DNA of 64,000 bases from Pseudonocardia nematodicida (GCF_040105385.1 NZ_JBEDNQ010000001.1:682001-746000), one strand, 5' to 3'. Positions 41,547 to 51,600 are shown, counted from the stretch's first letter. Translations and numbers: made by a program. The notes: generated by a model not told the origin, from the letters alone.

Positions 41547-43340
41547 ATGGCTCCCGCGCCCACCGATCCGTCCACCGCACCGACCGGGACCACCGCCACC
41601 GGCGTCCCTGCATCGACCGGGATCGCCGACCCCACCGGTGCGCCCGCGCCGCGCCCCGGTGCGGCGCGCGTGGTCCGGACCGGCGTCGCTCCGCGCTCGG
41701 CGTACGTCCCTCTCGAGGCGACGACCCAGCCGCGCTACCCGGCCACCGCGCCGCTCGGCCCCGCCCCGCACCTCATCGTCGCCGTCGGCGACGCGCCCGC
41801 CCCGCCCCCGCGGCCGGGCGACCGGCTGCGCACCCTGCCCGTCGCCGTCGACGCCGGGGCGCTGCTCGACACCGCACTCCCCGGGCTGGCCGCGGGCTCA
41901 CGGATCCTCGTCACCGGCACCGAGGACGAGGTGCAGCGGGTGCGCGCGGCGGCGCACGCCCGCGGAGCCCGCGACGACGAACTGGTCCTGTGCCCCACCG
42001 ACACCGGCCCGGACGTGCCGGGTCCGGGCGCCGGGACCGAGACCGTCCGGGTCCGGTCGGTGCACTGTGGACACTGTCACGCCCGGTCGACGGCACGGGC
42101 CGCGGTCGGCGACACCGTCGCCTGTCCGGGATGTTCCGCGGAGCTCGCCGTCGCTCCGCACCACTCGCGCACCCACGCCGCCTTCCTGGGTGTGCCGACC
42201 GGCGGCCGGGACGGCACCGCCCCGTCGTCCGGGGCGACGGCCCGCCCCCGCACGCGATCCCGCACCCCGGGCACCGATGTCGCACCGGCTGCACCCGGTG
42301 CGGGGGCCGCGGCGGGGTGCGAGGACGGCGACGACCTGCGAGGTCCCGGGGACGACGCGGCGCCGCGCGCCGCACGGGCCGGCCCGGAGCCTGCGCCGGC
42401 GATGCGTCCGACCCACCTCGACCTGGTCGTCGCCGAGATCTCCGACCCCGGCCCCGGCGCCCGCTCGATCGCGCTGGCCCCGGCGACCGGCGACCCGCTG
42501 CCGTGCTACCCGCCGGGCAGCCACCTGGGCCTGGAGTGGGCGCCGGGCCGCTGGAACGCGTACTCGCTGACCGGCCCGTCGGTCCATCCGGACCTGCTGC
42601 ACGTCACCGTCGCGCTGCGCCCGGACGGATCCGGCGGCTCCCGGTGGGCACACGCGCTGAGGCCCGGTGACCGGGTCCGTACCACCGGCCCGCGCTCGGC
42701 GTTCCCGCCGGTCCCGACCGCGACGCACCACCTGCTGGTCGCGGGCGGGATCGGGGTGACGCCGATCCTGTCGCACGCCCGGTGGCACGCGTTCTGGGGC
42801 GGCTCGTTCCAGGTCCTGTACGTGCGCCGCCCCGGCGCCGCGCCGCACCTCGGGGACCTGCGCCGGCTGTGCGGGGACCGGCTCGACGCGGTCACCGGCC
42901 GCGAGGCCGCCCGGGTCGCGCTGGACCGGTTGATCGCGACCGCACCGTTCGGCTCCCACCTCTACACCTGCGGACCACCCGGACTGATCGCCGCCGTCGC
43001 CGCCACGGCGCGGACCGCGCACTGGGTCGACGGCCGCGTGCACGCCGAGAGCTTCGTCCCCCGCACCGACCCCGGCCGGCCGTTCCGGGCGGTGCTGCGG
43101 CGCAGCGGGCACACCGTCGACGTCGGCGCCGGCGAGTCGCTGCTGGACGCCCTGGACCGCGCCGGGATCCCCGCTCCGCGGCTGTGCCGCCGAGGGGTGT
43201 GCGGCGAGTGCGTCACCACTGTCCACTCCGGACGGATCGAGCACCGCGACACCGTCCTCGACGGCGACCGGGACGGCCGCATGGCGCTCTGCGTCTCCCG
43301 CGCCGCCTCGCCCGGCGCCGTCCTGGAACTGGAGCTGTGA
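41547..43340 (+). CDS. Fusion of DmmA-like zinc-ribbon domain with PDR/VanB-type reductase
   Basis: A 597-residue protein in two parts. Residues about 40-215 resemble the dimethylamine monooxygenase subunit DmmA family and carry a zinc ribbon, C174-G-H-C177 and C193-P-G-C196, then 'HHSRTHAAFLGVPTGG'. After a low-complexity linker (about 215-290), residues 295-597 form a phthalate-dioxygenase-reductase type oxidoreductase: flavin motif 'NAYSLTGPS', NAD site 'LLVAGGIGVTPILSHA', and a C-terminal plant-type [2Fe-2S] ferredoxin, 'CRRGVCGECVTTVHSG' with the last Cys in 'MALCVSRA'. It overlaps the DUF3445 gene as GTGA and should pass electrons to it. These parts are usually separate proteins. Confidence 0.85.
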   Translation: MAPAPTDPSTAPTGTTATGVPASTGIADPTGAPAPRPGAARVVRTGVAPRSAYVPLEATTQPRYPATAPLGPAPHLIVAVGDAPAPPPRPGDRLRTLPVAVDAGALLDTALPGLAAGSRILVTGTEDEVQRVRAAAHARGARDDELVLCPTDTGPDVPGPGAGTETVRVRSVHCGHCHARSTARAAVGDTVACPGCSAELAVAPHHSRTHAAFLGVPTGGRDGTAPSSGATARPRTRSRTPGTDVAPAAPGAGAAAGCEDGDDLRGPGDDAAPRAARAGPEPAPAMRPTHLDLVVAEISDPGPGARSIALAPATGDPLPCYPPGSHLGLEWAPGRWNAYSLTGPSVHPDLLHVTVALRPDGSGGSRWAHALRPGDRVRTTGPRSAFPPVPTATHHLLVAGGIGVTPILSHARWHAFWGGSFQVLYVRRPGAAPHLGDLRRLCGDRLDAVTGREAARVALDRLIATAPFGSHLYTCGPPGLIAAVAATARTAHWVDGRVHAESFVPRTDPGRPFRAVLRRSGHTVDVGAGESLLDALDRAGIPAPRLCRRGVCGECVTTVHSGRIEHRDTVLDGDRDGRMALCVSRAASPGAVLELEL

Positions 43341-44305
43341 CCGGCCGCGCGGACGACCCGGGCGACTACCCGTTCCCGCTGCCGCACCCGTCGTACCGGA
43401 TCAGCGCGAACGTCGAACCCGCCGGCGTCGTCCGGGAGACCGAGGCCGGCTCCTGGGGCGGGACCGTGCTGCACGTCGGCGACGACCACGCGGCCGTCGT
43501 CGCGCAGCGGGCGGCGGTGCTCGACCGGGAACCGGCCCGGTTCGTCGCCGCCCCGCACGCCCGCGCCGCCTGCTGGGACGCGCTGCTGTACCTGCTCGGC
43601 CGGCTCGCCGCCGAGTACCCCGACCACGTCACGCTGCACCGCGACGGCGACCGGTACAGCTACCGCAACGCACTGCTGGGCACCGGCGGCGAGTTCGTCC
43701 TCGGCGACGAGTCGTCGCTGGGCGAGCACCCGCTGCGGTTCGCGTCCCGGCAGGTCGGCGAGGACGTCGTGGTGCTCGGGGCGCGCGACGACCGGCTGTG
43801 GCTCGACGCCGGTGCCGTCGCGTTCGCGTCGGTCTGGTCGATCGGCTTCGACGCGGGGATGAGCTTCGCCGAGCTGCACGGCCCGGTCCCCGGGAACGTC
43901 GGAGGCGGGGTGTTCGAGCGGGCCGAGCGGTTCCTGCTGCGGCTGGAGCCGGGCGAGGCCTACCGCCGGCTGAACTGGGGCCTGCAGCCCGACGACCGGC
44001 TCGACCTGTCGCTGGACACCGCGCCGTCGTGGCTCGGGCGGCGGCACCGGCTCGACGTCGCCGACCCGGGCCGGGAGATCCACCTGCGGACCGAGGTGCA
44101 GCACCTGGTCCGGCTGCCGCTGACCGGGTCGGTGCTGTTCCTGATCGGGATCCGGTTGCTGCCGCTGGACCGGCTCGCGCTGGTCCCGGCGTGGCGGAGG
44201 CGCCTGGTCTCGGTGCTGGAGACGCTCCCGCCGGAACTGGCCGAGTACAAGGGCCTGGACGCGCTGGGGGCGCTCACCGTCCACCATCTGACCGGGCGCG
44301 GGTAG
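43337..44305 (+). CDS. Heme-dependent oxidative N-demethylase (DUF3445)
   Basis: A 322-residue protein from GTG 43337. 'DGDRYSYRNALLGTG', 'VGEDVVVLGARDDRLWLDAGAVAFASVWS' and 'MSFAELHGPVPG' fit the DUF3445 family, and the C-terminal 'LRTEVQHLVRLPLTGSVLFLIGIRLLPL' carries the conserved RxE..L.RLP element. The family includes the heme subunit of dimethylamine monooxygenase (DmmDABC), which turns dimethylamine into methylamine and formaldehyde. Co-translation with the DmmA-like/reductase fusion supports a secondary-amine demethylase. The substrate is inferred. Confidence 0.85.
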   Translation: MTGRADDPGDYPFPLPHPSYRISANVEPAGVVRETEAGSWGGTVLHVGDDHAAVVAQRAAVLDREPARFVAAPHARAACWDALLYLLGRLAAEYPDHVTLHRDGDRYSYRNALLGTGGEFVLGDESSLGEHPLRFASRQVGEDVVVLGARDDRLWLDAGAVAFASVWSIGFDAGMSFAELHGPVPGNVGGGVFERAERFLLRLEPGEAYRRLNWGLQPDDRLDLSLDTAPSWLGRRHRLDVADPGREIHLRTEVQHLVRLPLTGSVLFLIGIRLLPLDRLALVPAWRRRLVSVLETLPPELAEYKGLDALGALTVHHLTGRG

Positions 44306-44306
44306 G

Positions 44307-44834
44307 TCAGCCGCGTTCCTCGGGACCGAAGTCCTCGGGCCGGGCGGTGTCGAGGAAGCGGCGGAACTCCTCGACCTCGCTCGCGGGGTCGTCGGCTCGG
44401 CCGGCCGCACGGTCGTCGGCGCCCTGGACGGTGACGGACTCGGCGGCGACACCCACCTCGTCGAACACCGCCTCGGCGACGTCGATGGGGGCCTTCTCCA
44501 GCAGGGCCAGCACGACGGCGTCGCTGGTGCGGGCGTCGACGACGGTGCCGCCCTCGAGCACCAGCTCGGCGTGGAAGACCCGGTCCTGCAGGGCCCGCAC
44601 CCGTACCTGCCGGACCTTCTCCCCGAACTCGGCGAGCACGGCGAGGATCAGCCGGTAGGTGTCCGGGCGCGAGGCCGGCGGCATCCCGGCCAGTGCCGCG
44701 GCCAGCGCGGCGGCCTCCGCCTCACCGATCCCGACCGGGACGAGCCTGCCGCGCCCGCCGGCCTCCTCGAGCAGCACGACCGGTCGTCCCGGACCGGTGT
44801 CGATGCCCACTGCCCGCACCCGTGCCTCGGCCAT
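44307..44834 (-). CDS. Bifunctional nuclease family (BFN, DUF151) protein
   Basis: A 175-residue protein from ATG 44834, with GGGGGAG upstream. 'RPVVLLEEAGGRGRLVPVGIGEAEAAALAAALAGMPPASRPDTY' and 'VVDARTSDAVVLALLEKAPIDVAEAVFDEVG' are typical BFN-domain sequence. Plant members have DNase/RNase activity; the bacterial role is poorly known. It converges on the DUF3445 gene with a 1-bp gap. Confidence 0.85.
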   Translation of the reverse strand: MAEARVRAVGIDTGPGRPVVLLEEAGGRGRLVPVGIGEAEAAALAAALAGMPPASRPDTYRLILAVLAEFGEKVRQVRVRALQDRVFHAELVLEGGTVVDARTSDAVVLALLEKAPIDVAEAVFDEVGVAAESVTVQGADDRAAGRADDPASEVEEFRRFLDTARPEDFGPEERG

Positions 44835-44911
44835 TCCGCTCCCCCGTCGTCGCACCCGCCGGACCGGCGTACCCGCGCACGGCGCCCCGCATACCGGGTG
44901 CGGGCACCGCC

Positions 44912-45679
44912 TCACCGGGCGGTGGCGTGTAGCAGGTGTCCCTCGACGGTACCCCCGTCGACGAGCCGCCCGATCCTTCTCGCCTGCTCCTCGGCCGCGG
45001 CGAAGCGCGGGTCGTCACCGTGCGTCCGGGCCAGCTGCGCGTCCACCCGGGCGATCCGGTCACGCCAGGAGGCCGGCGCGTCCGGCAGCCCGGCGAGCGC
45101 CGTCACCGTCCCGGGGGCGAACCCGGTGGCGCGCAGCAGGGCGAGGGTCCCGTCGAGGGTCGGGAAGTGGTTGCCGTCCGGCGCGCCCGGCGGGCGCGGC
45201 TCGTCGGCGGTGTACACCAGCAGCCCCAGCGCACCACCCGGGACGAGCACCCGGTGCAGCTCCGCGAGCAGCCCGGCCTGGTCCTCGACGGTGCACAGCA
45301 CGCCCAGGCACCAGCACACCGGCACCGACCCGGACGCCAGCGGGAGCGCGTTCCCGTCCCCGACGACCGCGGGTATCCCCAGCATCTCCCGCGCGGTCCG
45401 GCAGGCCCCCGGCATCGGGTCGACGACCACGGGCACCGCGCCGCGGTGCTCGCGGGCCCAGGCGGCCGGGCCGCCCGTTCCGCCGCCGACGTCGGCCAGC
45501 CGCACCCCCGGTGTCAGCCCGCACTCGCGGGCCAGCAGCTCCAGTGCCGCCGGGCTGGCGCTCCCCCGGCACGCGGCCGGGATCGCGTGGTCGGCGCCGA
45601 GCTCGTCCACCGCCCGTCTCGTCCAGTCGGCGACGGTGTCGAACTCCAGCGCCATGCGCTCCGGGACGAGGTCGGCCAT
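44912..45679 (-). CDS. Class I SAM-dependent methyltransferase
   Basis: A 255-residue methyltransferase from ATG 45679. SAM-binding motif I is 'VRLADVGGGTGGPAAWA', the acidic residue after strand 2 is in 'VVVDPMPGACRTA', and 'VVGDGNALPLASGSVPVCWCLGVLCTV' and 'LVPGGALGLLVY' follow. It is on the same strand as the MetF-like and formate dehydrogenase genes and 29 bp after the MetF-like stop, so a link with one-carbon chemistry is possible. The methyl acceptor is unknown. Confidence 0.85.
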   Translation of the reverse strand: MADLVPERMALEFDTVADWTRRAVDELGADHAIPAACRGSASPAALELLARECGLTPGVRLADVGGGTGGPAAWAREHRGAVPVVVDPMPGACRTAREMLGIPAVVGDGNALPLASGSVPVCWCLGVLCTVEDQAGLLAELHRVLVPGGALGLLVYTADEPRPPGAPDGNHFPTLDGTLALLRATGFAPGTVTALAGLPDAPASWRDRIARVDAQLARTHGDDPRFAAAEEQARRIGRLVDGGTVEGHLLHATAR

Positions 45680-45708
45680 GGCGGTGCGCGTACCCGGCGA
45701 CCGCCGCC

Positions 45709-46710
45709 CTACGCCCCGGTCCGGTCCCGGATCCGCCGGCCGACCTCGGCCTTGATCTCCGCGCCCCGCTCGTCGCTGCCCGAGGTGCCCTTGCCCGACA
45801 GGTTCACCCCGGCGACGCCGTCCACGGCGAGCAGCGCCACCGCCTCGTCCGTCGCGGCCTCGATCCCCGCCTCGACCGGGTCGGGCGCCGCGAGCACCGT
45901 GGCGACGACCTCCGGGTCGAGCTCGAGCCCCGGGTAGCCCTGCAGGGTGCGGGCGCCGCGTTCGTCGGTGACGACGGCGACGCCGGCCAGGACCGGCAGG
46001 GTGGCCCCGTGACGCCGGGCGCCGGCGACGAACGCGGCCACCCGCGCCGGCGACGCGACGTGGTTGAGCACCGCCGCGCCGGCCCCGGCCCGCTGCTTCT
46101 GCGCGAGCCGCGCGGGGCGCAGGTCCCGCGGTGGCGCGTCGGGCGACTCCGGGACGACGGCGGCCGGCCCGGTCCGTGCGGCCAGCGCGGCCAGCCGGGT
46201 GCCGTCCAGGTCGAACACCTGGGTGGCGTCCGGGCGCATCCCGGGCGCCCGGGCGTCGCCGGTCACGCAGAACACCGCGTCCGCGCCCGCGGCCGCGAGC
46301 CCGGCGAGGTCCTGTTCCAGGACGACCCGGTTCCGGTCGCGGCAGGTCAGCGTCACCCACGGCCGCCCGCCGGCGTCGCGGACCAGCATCGCCAGCAGGG
46401 TCGGCGGGAAGTCCGGGGTGTCGTGGTGCTGCCCGAGCAGCAGCGCGTCGCACGACCCGGCCAGGGTCCGGGTGAGGCGGGCCAGGGCGCGGGCGTCGTA
46501 GGGCGGGTTGGTGAGGTCGGCGAGCACGACGGGCCCGCCACCGGCCAGGGCTCCGGGCAGCGCGGCGGGCCCGGGCGGGCCGGTCCACGGCACCAGCGGG
46601 GCGGTGGCGAACGGGCACGGCCCGGTCCCGAGCTCGCACCCCAGGTCGGGGCGGACACCGCCGCACGGTCCGAACGTCATGTGCTTCGGGCAGCCGGCCG
46701 TTCCGGTCAC
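45709..46710 (-). CDS. Methylenetetrahydrofolate reductase-like protein with MTHFR_C Cys motif
   Basis: A 333-residue protein from GTG 46710. The N-terminal 'GCPKHMTFGPCGGVRPDLGCELGTGPCPF' contains the CPKxMxxGPCGG cysteine motif of the MTHFR C-terminal (MetV-like) domain. The remaining 290 residues resemble a MetF-type barrel: 'VVLADLTNPPYDARALARL', 'WVTLTCRDRNRVVLEQDL', 'AVFCVTGDARAPG', 'LDPEVVATVLAAPDPVEAGIEAATDEAV'. So a Cys-rich motif and a folate-barrel domain share one chain. It overlaps the formate dehydrogenase membrane-subunit stop (GTGA), which links folate one-carbon carriers to formate oxidation. Confidence 0.8.
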   Translation of the reverse strand: MTGTAGCPKHMTFGPCGGVRPDLGCELGTGPCPFATAPLVPWTGPPGPAALPGALAGGGPVVLADLTNPPYDARALARLTRTLAGSCDALLLGQHHDTPDFPPTLLAMLVRDAGGRPWVTLTCRDRNRVVLEQDLAGLAAAGADAVFCVTGDARAPGMRPDATQVFDLDGTRLAALAARTGPAAVVPESPDAPPRDLRPARLAQKQRAGAGAAVLNHVASPARVAAFVAGARRHGATLPVLAGVAVVTDERGARTLQGYPGLELDPEVVATVLAAPDPVEAGIEAATDEAVALLAVDGVAGVNLSGKGTSGSDERGAEIKAEVGRRIRDRTGA

Positions 46711-47651
46711 TCGTGCCGCTCCTCCTGTTCCGCCTCGCGACGCCGGAGCCGCTCCCGCTGCGGCACGACGGTGTAGGCCGGGTCCCACGCCGTCGCCATA
46801 CCGGCGTCGAACACCCCCCAGCGGGTCGCCGCGGACCCGCCGTTGAGCAGCAGCCCGGCGACGGCGTCGAGCAGGCGCCGCCGGCGTGGCCGGCGCCGGT
46901 GCAGCGCGTCCGCGGCCGGTCCCGCCACGGCGGCCACGACCCCGGCGGCGGTGGCGGCGCGGGCGGCCCGCAGGATCCGGCCGGCCCGCCCGGTGCGGTA
47001 GGCGTGCGCGCTCATCCCGATCCGGCTCTCCAGCCGGTGGCTCGCGGCCAGCTCCAGCGCCGCGCCCGCGACGGCGACCCGGCGCGGTGGTCCGTCCCCG
47101 TGCCCGGTGAGCAGCGCCGCGCCGCCGCCGGAGGCGAGCGCCGACCCGGCGAACACGAACGGCAGCTCCCGGTACGCCTCGTGCCAGCCGGGCACCGCGG
47201 TGTCGGCCAGCAGGACCGCGGTGTAGGTGGTCATCGCCGGACCGAGCACCGCACCGGCGGCGCCCGCCGCCCGGCCGGCACCCGGCAGCAGGCCGGCCAG
47301 CTCGGACGCGGCGGCCAGCCCGGTCGCGGTACCGAACGGGGCGAGGATCCACGAGCCCACCGACAGCGGGGACGTCGGCTTGAGAACCCGCATCATGTTC
47401 AGGAACCGTTCCGGGCGACCCAGGTCGTGGATCAGGAACGCCACCGACGACACCGCACCGGCGGCCGCGACCAGCCGTCCGGACCGCCGCAGCCCGGGCC
47501 GTCCGGTCAGGTCGGCGAGCGCGGCCAGCGAGGCGGACACCCCGGCCGTCCCCCCGAGGTAGAGGTAGGCCGGGACGTCGGGGACCTTCCAGACGGGCGG
47601 CTTGATGATCGGCCGGTCGTGGTAGCTGCGGAAGTCCGCGTCGGGGACCAT
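46707..47651 (-). CDS. NrfD-type membrane subunit of formate dehydrogenase
   Basis: A 314-residue membrane protein from ATG 47651. It begins 'DADFRSYHDRPIIKPPVWKVPDVPAYLYLGGTAGVSASLAAL', typical of NrfD/PsrC-family anchors, and continues with about seven hydrophobic segments, 'FLIHDLGRPERFLNMMRVLKPTSPLSVGSWIL' among them. It would anchor the catalytic and Fe-S subunits and pass electrons to the quinone pool. It replaces the cytochrome b subunit of E. coli Fdh-N. Confidence 0.88.
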   Translation of the reverse strand: MVPDADFRSYHDRPIIKPPVWKVPDVPAYLYLGGTAGVSASLAALADLTGRPGLRRSGRLVAAAGAVSSVAFLIHDLGRPERFLNMMRVLKPTSPLSVGSWILAPFGTATGLAAASELAGLLPGAGRAAGAAGAVLGPAMTTYTAVLLADTAVPGWHEAYRELPFVFAGSALASGGGAALLTGHGDGPPRRVAVAGAALELAASHRLESRIGMSAHAYRTGRAGRILRAARAATAAGVVAAVAGPAADALHRRRPRRRRLLDAVAGLLLNGGSAATRWGVFDAGMATAWDPAYTVVPQRERLRRREAEQEERHE

Positions 47652-47671
47652 CAGGCGCTCGCGACGCCCCC

Positions 47672-48610
47672 TCACCGGCGGACCCCGACGAACGCCGCAC
47701 CCACCGTCGCCGCGACCGCCAGCGCCGCGGCGGCCGCGTGCCGCCACATCGACGGCAGGTCCCGCGTCGTCACCACCGGGTCCGGCGGGAGCCCGTAGAC
47801 CTCCGGCTCGTCGAGCAGCAGGAAGAACGCGCCGTCCCCACCGACGCCGTCGTCCGGGTCCCGCCCGTAGAGCCGGGCCCCGGTCACGCCGTGGCTCTGC
47901 AGCGTGGCGAGCCGCGCGTCGGCCTCGGCCCGCAGCTCGTCGAGCGGCCCGAACCGGATCGACTCCGTCGGGCAGGCCGTGGCGCAGGCCGGTGCCATCC
48001 CGGCGCCGAGCCGGTCCTGGCACATCGTGCACTTGAACGCGCGGCCGTCGCCGGGTCGCTGGTCGATCACACCGTACGGGCAGGCCGGGATGCAGTAGCC
48101 GCAGCCGTTGCAGATGTCGGACTGAACCAGCACGGTGCCGTGCTCGGTGCGGATCAGCGAGCCGGTCGGGCAGACGTCCAGGCAGGCGGCGTGCGTGCAG
48201 TGCTTGCAGACGTCCGACGACATCAGCCAGCGCACCTCGGTGGCGTCCGCCCGGTGCTCGCCGGACTGCGTCGCGCCGGGCAGGTCCATCGACGGCATCC
48301 CCAGGTCGGTCGGCGCGGACCGCGACGCGGGCACCCGCTGCTCGACGAACGCGACGTGCCGGTAGGTCGACCCGCCGAGCCCGCCGGTGTTGTCGTAGCC
48401 CATCCCGGCCATCCCGAGGACGTCGCCGCCGGCGCCGCGGTCGGAGACACCGTCGGCGGGCAGCGCGTTCCACTCCTTGCACGCCACCTCGCAGGCCTTG
48501 CACCCGATGCAGACGCTGGTGTCGGTGAAGAACCCGACGCGCCCGGGGTGGTCGGCCGGGTAGCCGGCGTCGCGGGTGGGGTCGTCGAGCGGACCGGACA
48601 GCGAACCCAT
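47672..48610 (-). CDS. fdhB: Formate dehydrogenase iron-sulfur subunit
   Basis: A 312-residue ferredoxin-like subunit with four [4Fe-4S] clusters: 'CIGCKACEVACKEWN', 'CKHCTHAACLDVCPTG', 'CNGCGYCIPACPYG' and 'CTMCQDRLGAGMAPACATACP'. A hydrophobic C-terminal segment ('AAAAALAVAATVGAAFVGV') may anchor it. Its ATG directly follows the TAG of the catalytic subunit. It relays electrons from the catalytic subunit to the NrfD-like anchor. Confidence 0.95.
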   Translation of the reverse strand: MGSLSGPLDDPTRDAGYPADHPGRVGFFTDTSVCIGCKACEVACKEWNALPADGVSDRGAGGDVLGMAGMGYDNTGGLGGSTYRHVAFVEQRVPASRSAPTDLGMPSMDLPGATQSGEHRADATEVRWLMSSDVCKHCTHAACLDVCPTGSLIRTEHGTVLVQSDICNGCGYCIPACPYGVIDQRPGDGRAFKCTMCQDRLGAGMAPACATACPTESIRFGPLDELRAEADARLATLQSHGVTGARLYGRDPDDGVGGDGAFFLLLDEPEVYGLPPDPVVTTRDLPSMWRHAAAAALAVAATVGAAFVGVRR

Positions 48611-51600
48611 CTACTCCTCCAGCCCGGCGGCGCGCCGGCGGTCGGCGAGATAGCGGACGAGGGCCGGACCGCGCGGACGCCGGCCGGGACGGATGTCGCA
48701 GGTCGCGGCCTTGGTCTCCATGATGTGCACGTTCGGGTCGAGCGCGACCGAGAGCAGCTCGTTGGCCGCGTCGCCGGTCGAGAGCCCGTTCGGCCCCCAG
48801 TGCCAGGGCACGCCGATCTGGTGGATCACCCGTGTCCCCCCGTTCCCGTCGCCGACCCGCAGCGGCGTCGCGCGGTCGGTGACCACGATCCGCCCCTCGA
48901 TCGCCGAGCGCGCGGTGACGACGTGCCCCCAGTCGTTGTTCCGCAGGCCGCGCTCGGCGGCGAGCTCCGGGGAGACCTCCAGGAACATCTCCGGGAACAG
49001 CTCGTTCAGGCGCGGGGTCCAGCGGCTCATCCCGCCGGCGGTGTGGTGCTCGGTGACCCGGAACGTGGTGAACACGTACGGGAAGTGCTCGCCGGACGGG
49101 TTGTAGGTGTTCTCCGGGCTCGGGAACTGCTGGCGGGCGGGGTTCGCGCCCTGCGCCGGGTACAGCGCGTTGGGCACCGGCGACTCCTGCGGCTCGTAGT
49201 GCGCGGGCATCGGCCCGTCGAGCAGCCCGGCGGGTGCGTAGAGCCAGGCGCGGCCGTCGCCCTGCATGACGAAGGGCTCGTTCCCGGCTATCGAGGCCGC
49301 GCCGGCGGTCTGCGACTCGGGGACGTGGCCGGGTGCCGTCGTCGCGGGGAAGTCGGGGACGTCGTCGCCGGTCCAGCGCTCGCCGTCCCACCAGACCAGC
49401 TTCTTGCGCTCGCTCCACGGCTTGCCGTCCGGGTCGGCCGAGGCCCGGTTGTAGAGCACCCGCCGGTTCGCCGGCCACGCCCAGCCCCACTCGTGCGCGA
49501 GCAGGTCCTGCTCCCTGCCGGGCCTGCGCCGGGCCGACTGGTTGACGCCGTCGGCGTAGACCCCGGTGTAGATCCAGCAGCCCCCGCTGGTGGAGCCGTC
49601 GGCACGCATCTCGGTGTAGGACGACAGCGGGGTCCCGTCCGCATGCCGTCCGTTGATCTCGCGCAGGACGGCGTCCGCGCTCGGCTCGGCGATCCCGGTC
49701 GGCCCGACCTCGACCGGGTAGTCCCAGGTCAGGTCCTGCAGCGGACGGTCGCGGGGGTCGGTGGAGCTCGCGACGCGGGCCTTCAGGCGCTTTCCGAGCT
49801 CGTAGTAGAACCAGAGGTCGCTGCGGCAGTCGCCGGGCGGTTCGACGGCCTTGTGGTGCCACTGCAGCAGCCGCTGGGTGTTGGTGAAGGTGCCGTCCTT
49901 CTCGGTGTGGTTCGCGGCGGGCAGGAAGAACACCTCGGTACCGATGTCCTCCGTGACCATCTCGCCGGTGGCGATCTCCGGGCCGTCCTGCCAGAACGTC
50001 GCCGTCTCGATCATGTTCAGGTCGCGGACGACGAGCCACTCCAGGTTCGCCAGCCCGCGCCGCTGCTGCCGCGAGTTCGCGGTGCCGACGGCCGGGTTCT
50101 CGCCGATCACGAAGTAGCCGGGGACCTCGCCGCGGGCCTGCGCCATCACCGTCGGGAACGACGAGTGGTCGCCGTCCAGGCGCGGGAGGTGGTCGAAGCA
50201 GAAGTCGTTCCCGCGCGTCGCGGCGTCGCCGAACCAGGCCTTGAGCAGGCTGACCAGGTAGGTGTCCATGTGGCCCCAGTAGCCCTTCTCGCCCGCGTTG
50301 TTGACGACGAAGGAGGCGAGGTCCTGCTCGCGGTGTGCGTGCGGCATCGGGATGTAGCCGGGCAGCAGGTCGTAGAGCGTCGGGATGTCGGTGGAGCCCT
50401 GGATGGAGGCGTGCCCGCGCAGCGCGAGGATCCCGCCACCGGGCCGGCCGATGTTGCCGAGCAGGCCCTGCAGCACCGACGCGGCGCGGATGTACTGGAC
50501 GCCGACGGTGTGGTGGGTCCAGCCGACCGCGTAGCAGAACGCGGACGTCCGCTCCCGGTTCGAGTTGTCGGTGAGCGCCCGCGCGACCCGCAGGAACGTG
50601 TCCGGCTCGATGCCGCAGACCTGCTGCACCATCTCCGGGGTGTAGCGGGCGTAGTGGCGGCGTAGCAGCTGGAACACGCACCGCGGGTGCTCGAGGGTGT
50701 CGTCCCGGGTCGGGGTCCCGGTGAACGGGGCGCCGCCGGAGCCGGCGATCTCGCCGCGCTCGTGCTCCTGGGCCATCGCGCGCTGCTCGTCCCGGAACCC
50801 GGCGCTCGCCTCCACGTCGGCGTCGGCGTACTGCCAGGTGTGCACGTCGTAGCTGCCGGTCTCCGGGTCGTAGCCGGAGAACAGGCCGTCGAGGTCCTCG
50901 GTGTCCCGGAAGTCCTCGCGGACGATCATCGGGGCGTTGGTGTAGGCCCGCACGTACTCGTCGAACCAGAGGTCGTTCTCCAGCACGTACCGGATCAGCC
51001 CGCCCAGGAACGCGATGTCGGTGCCGGCCCGGATCGGGACGTGCAGGTCGGCCACTGCGGAGGTCCGGGTGAACCGCGGGTCGACGTGGATCACCGTCGC
51101 ACCGCGCCGCTTCGCCTCCATCACCCACTGGAAGCCGACCGGGTGGGCCTCGGCCATGTTCGAGCCCTGGATGACGATGCAGTCGGAGTGGACCAGGTCC
51201 TGCTGGTAGTTCGTCGCGCCGCCGCGACCGAAGGAGGCTCCCAGACCGGGAACCGTGGAGGAGTGTCAAATACGCGCCTGGTTCTCCACCTGCACCGCGC
51301 CCAGCGCGGAGTAGAGCTTCTTCATGAGGTAGTTCTCCTCGTTGTCGAGGGTCGCTCCTCCGAGGCTCGCGATGCCCATGGTGCGGCGCAGGTGCCGGCC
51401 CTGGGAGTCGGTGTCCTGCCAGGTACGACGACGGGTGTCCAGCACCCGGTCGGTGATCATCTCCAGCGCGGTGTCGAGGTCGAGGTCCTCCCAGCCGGTG
51501 CCGTACGGGCGGCGGTAGCGCACCGTCGTCGGCCGCAGCGGTGAGGTGACCAGGGACAGCGTCGACGAGCCCTTCGGGCAGAGCCGGCCGCGGCTGATCG

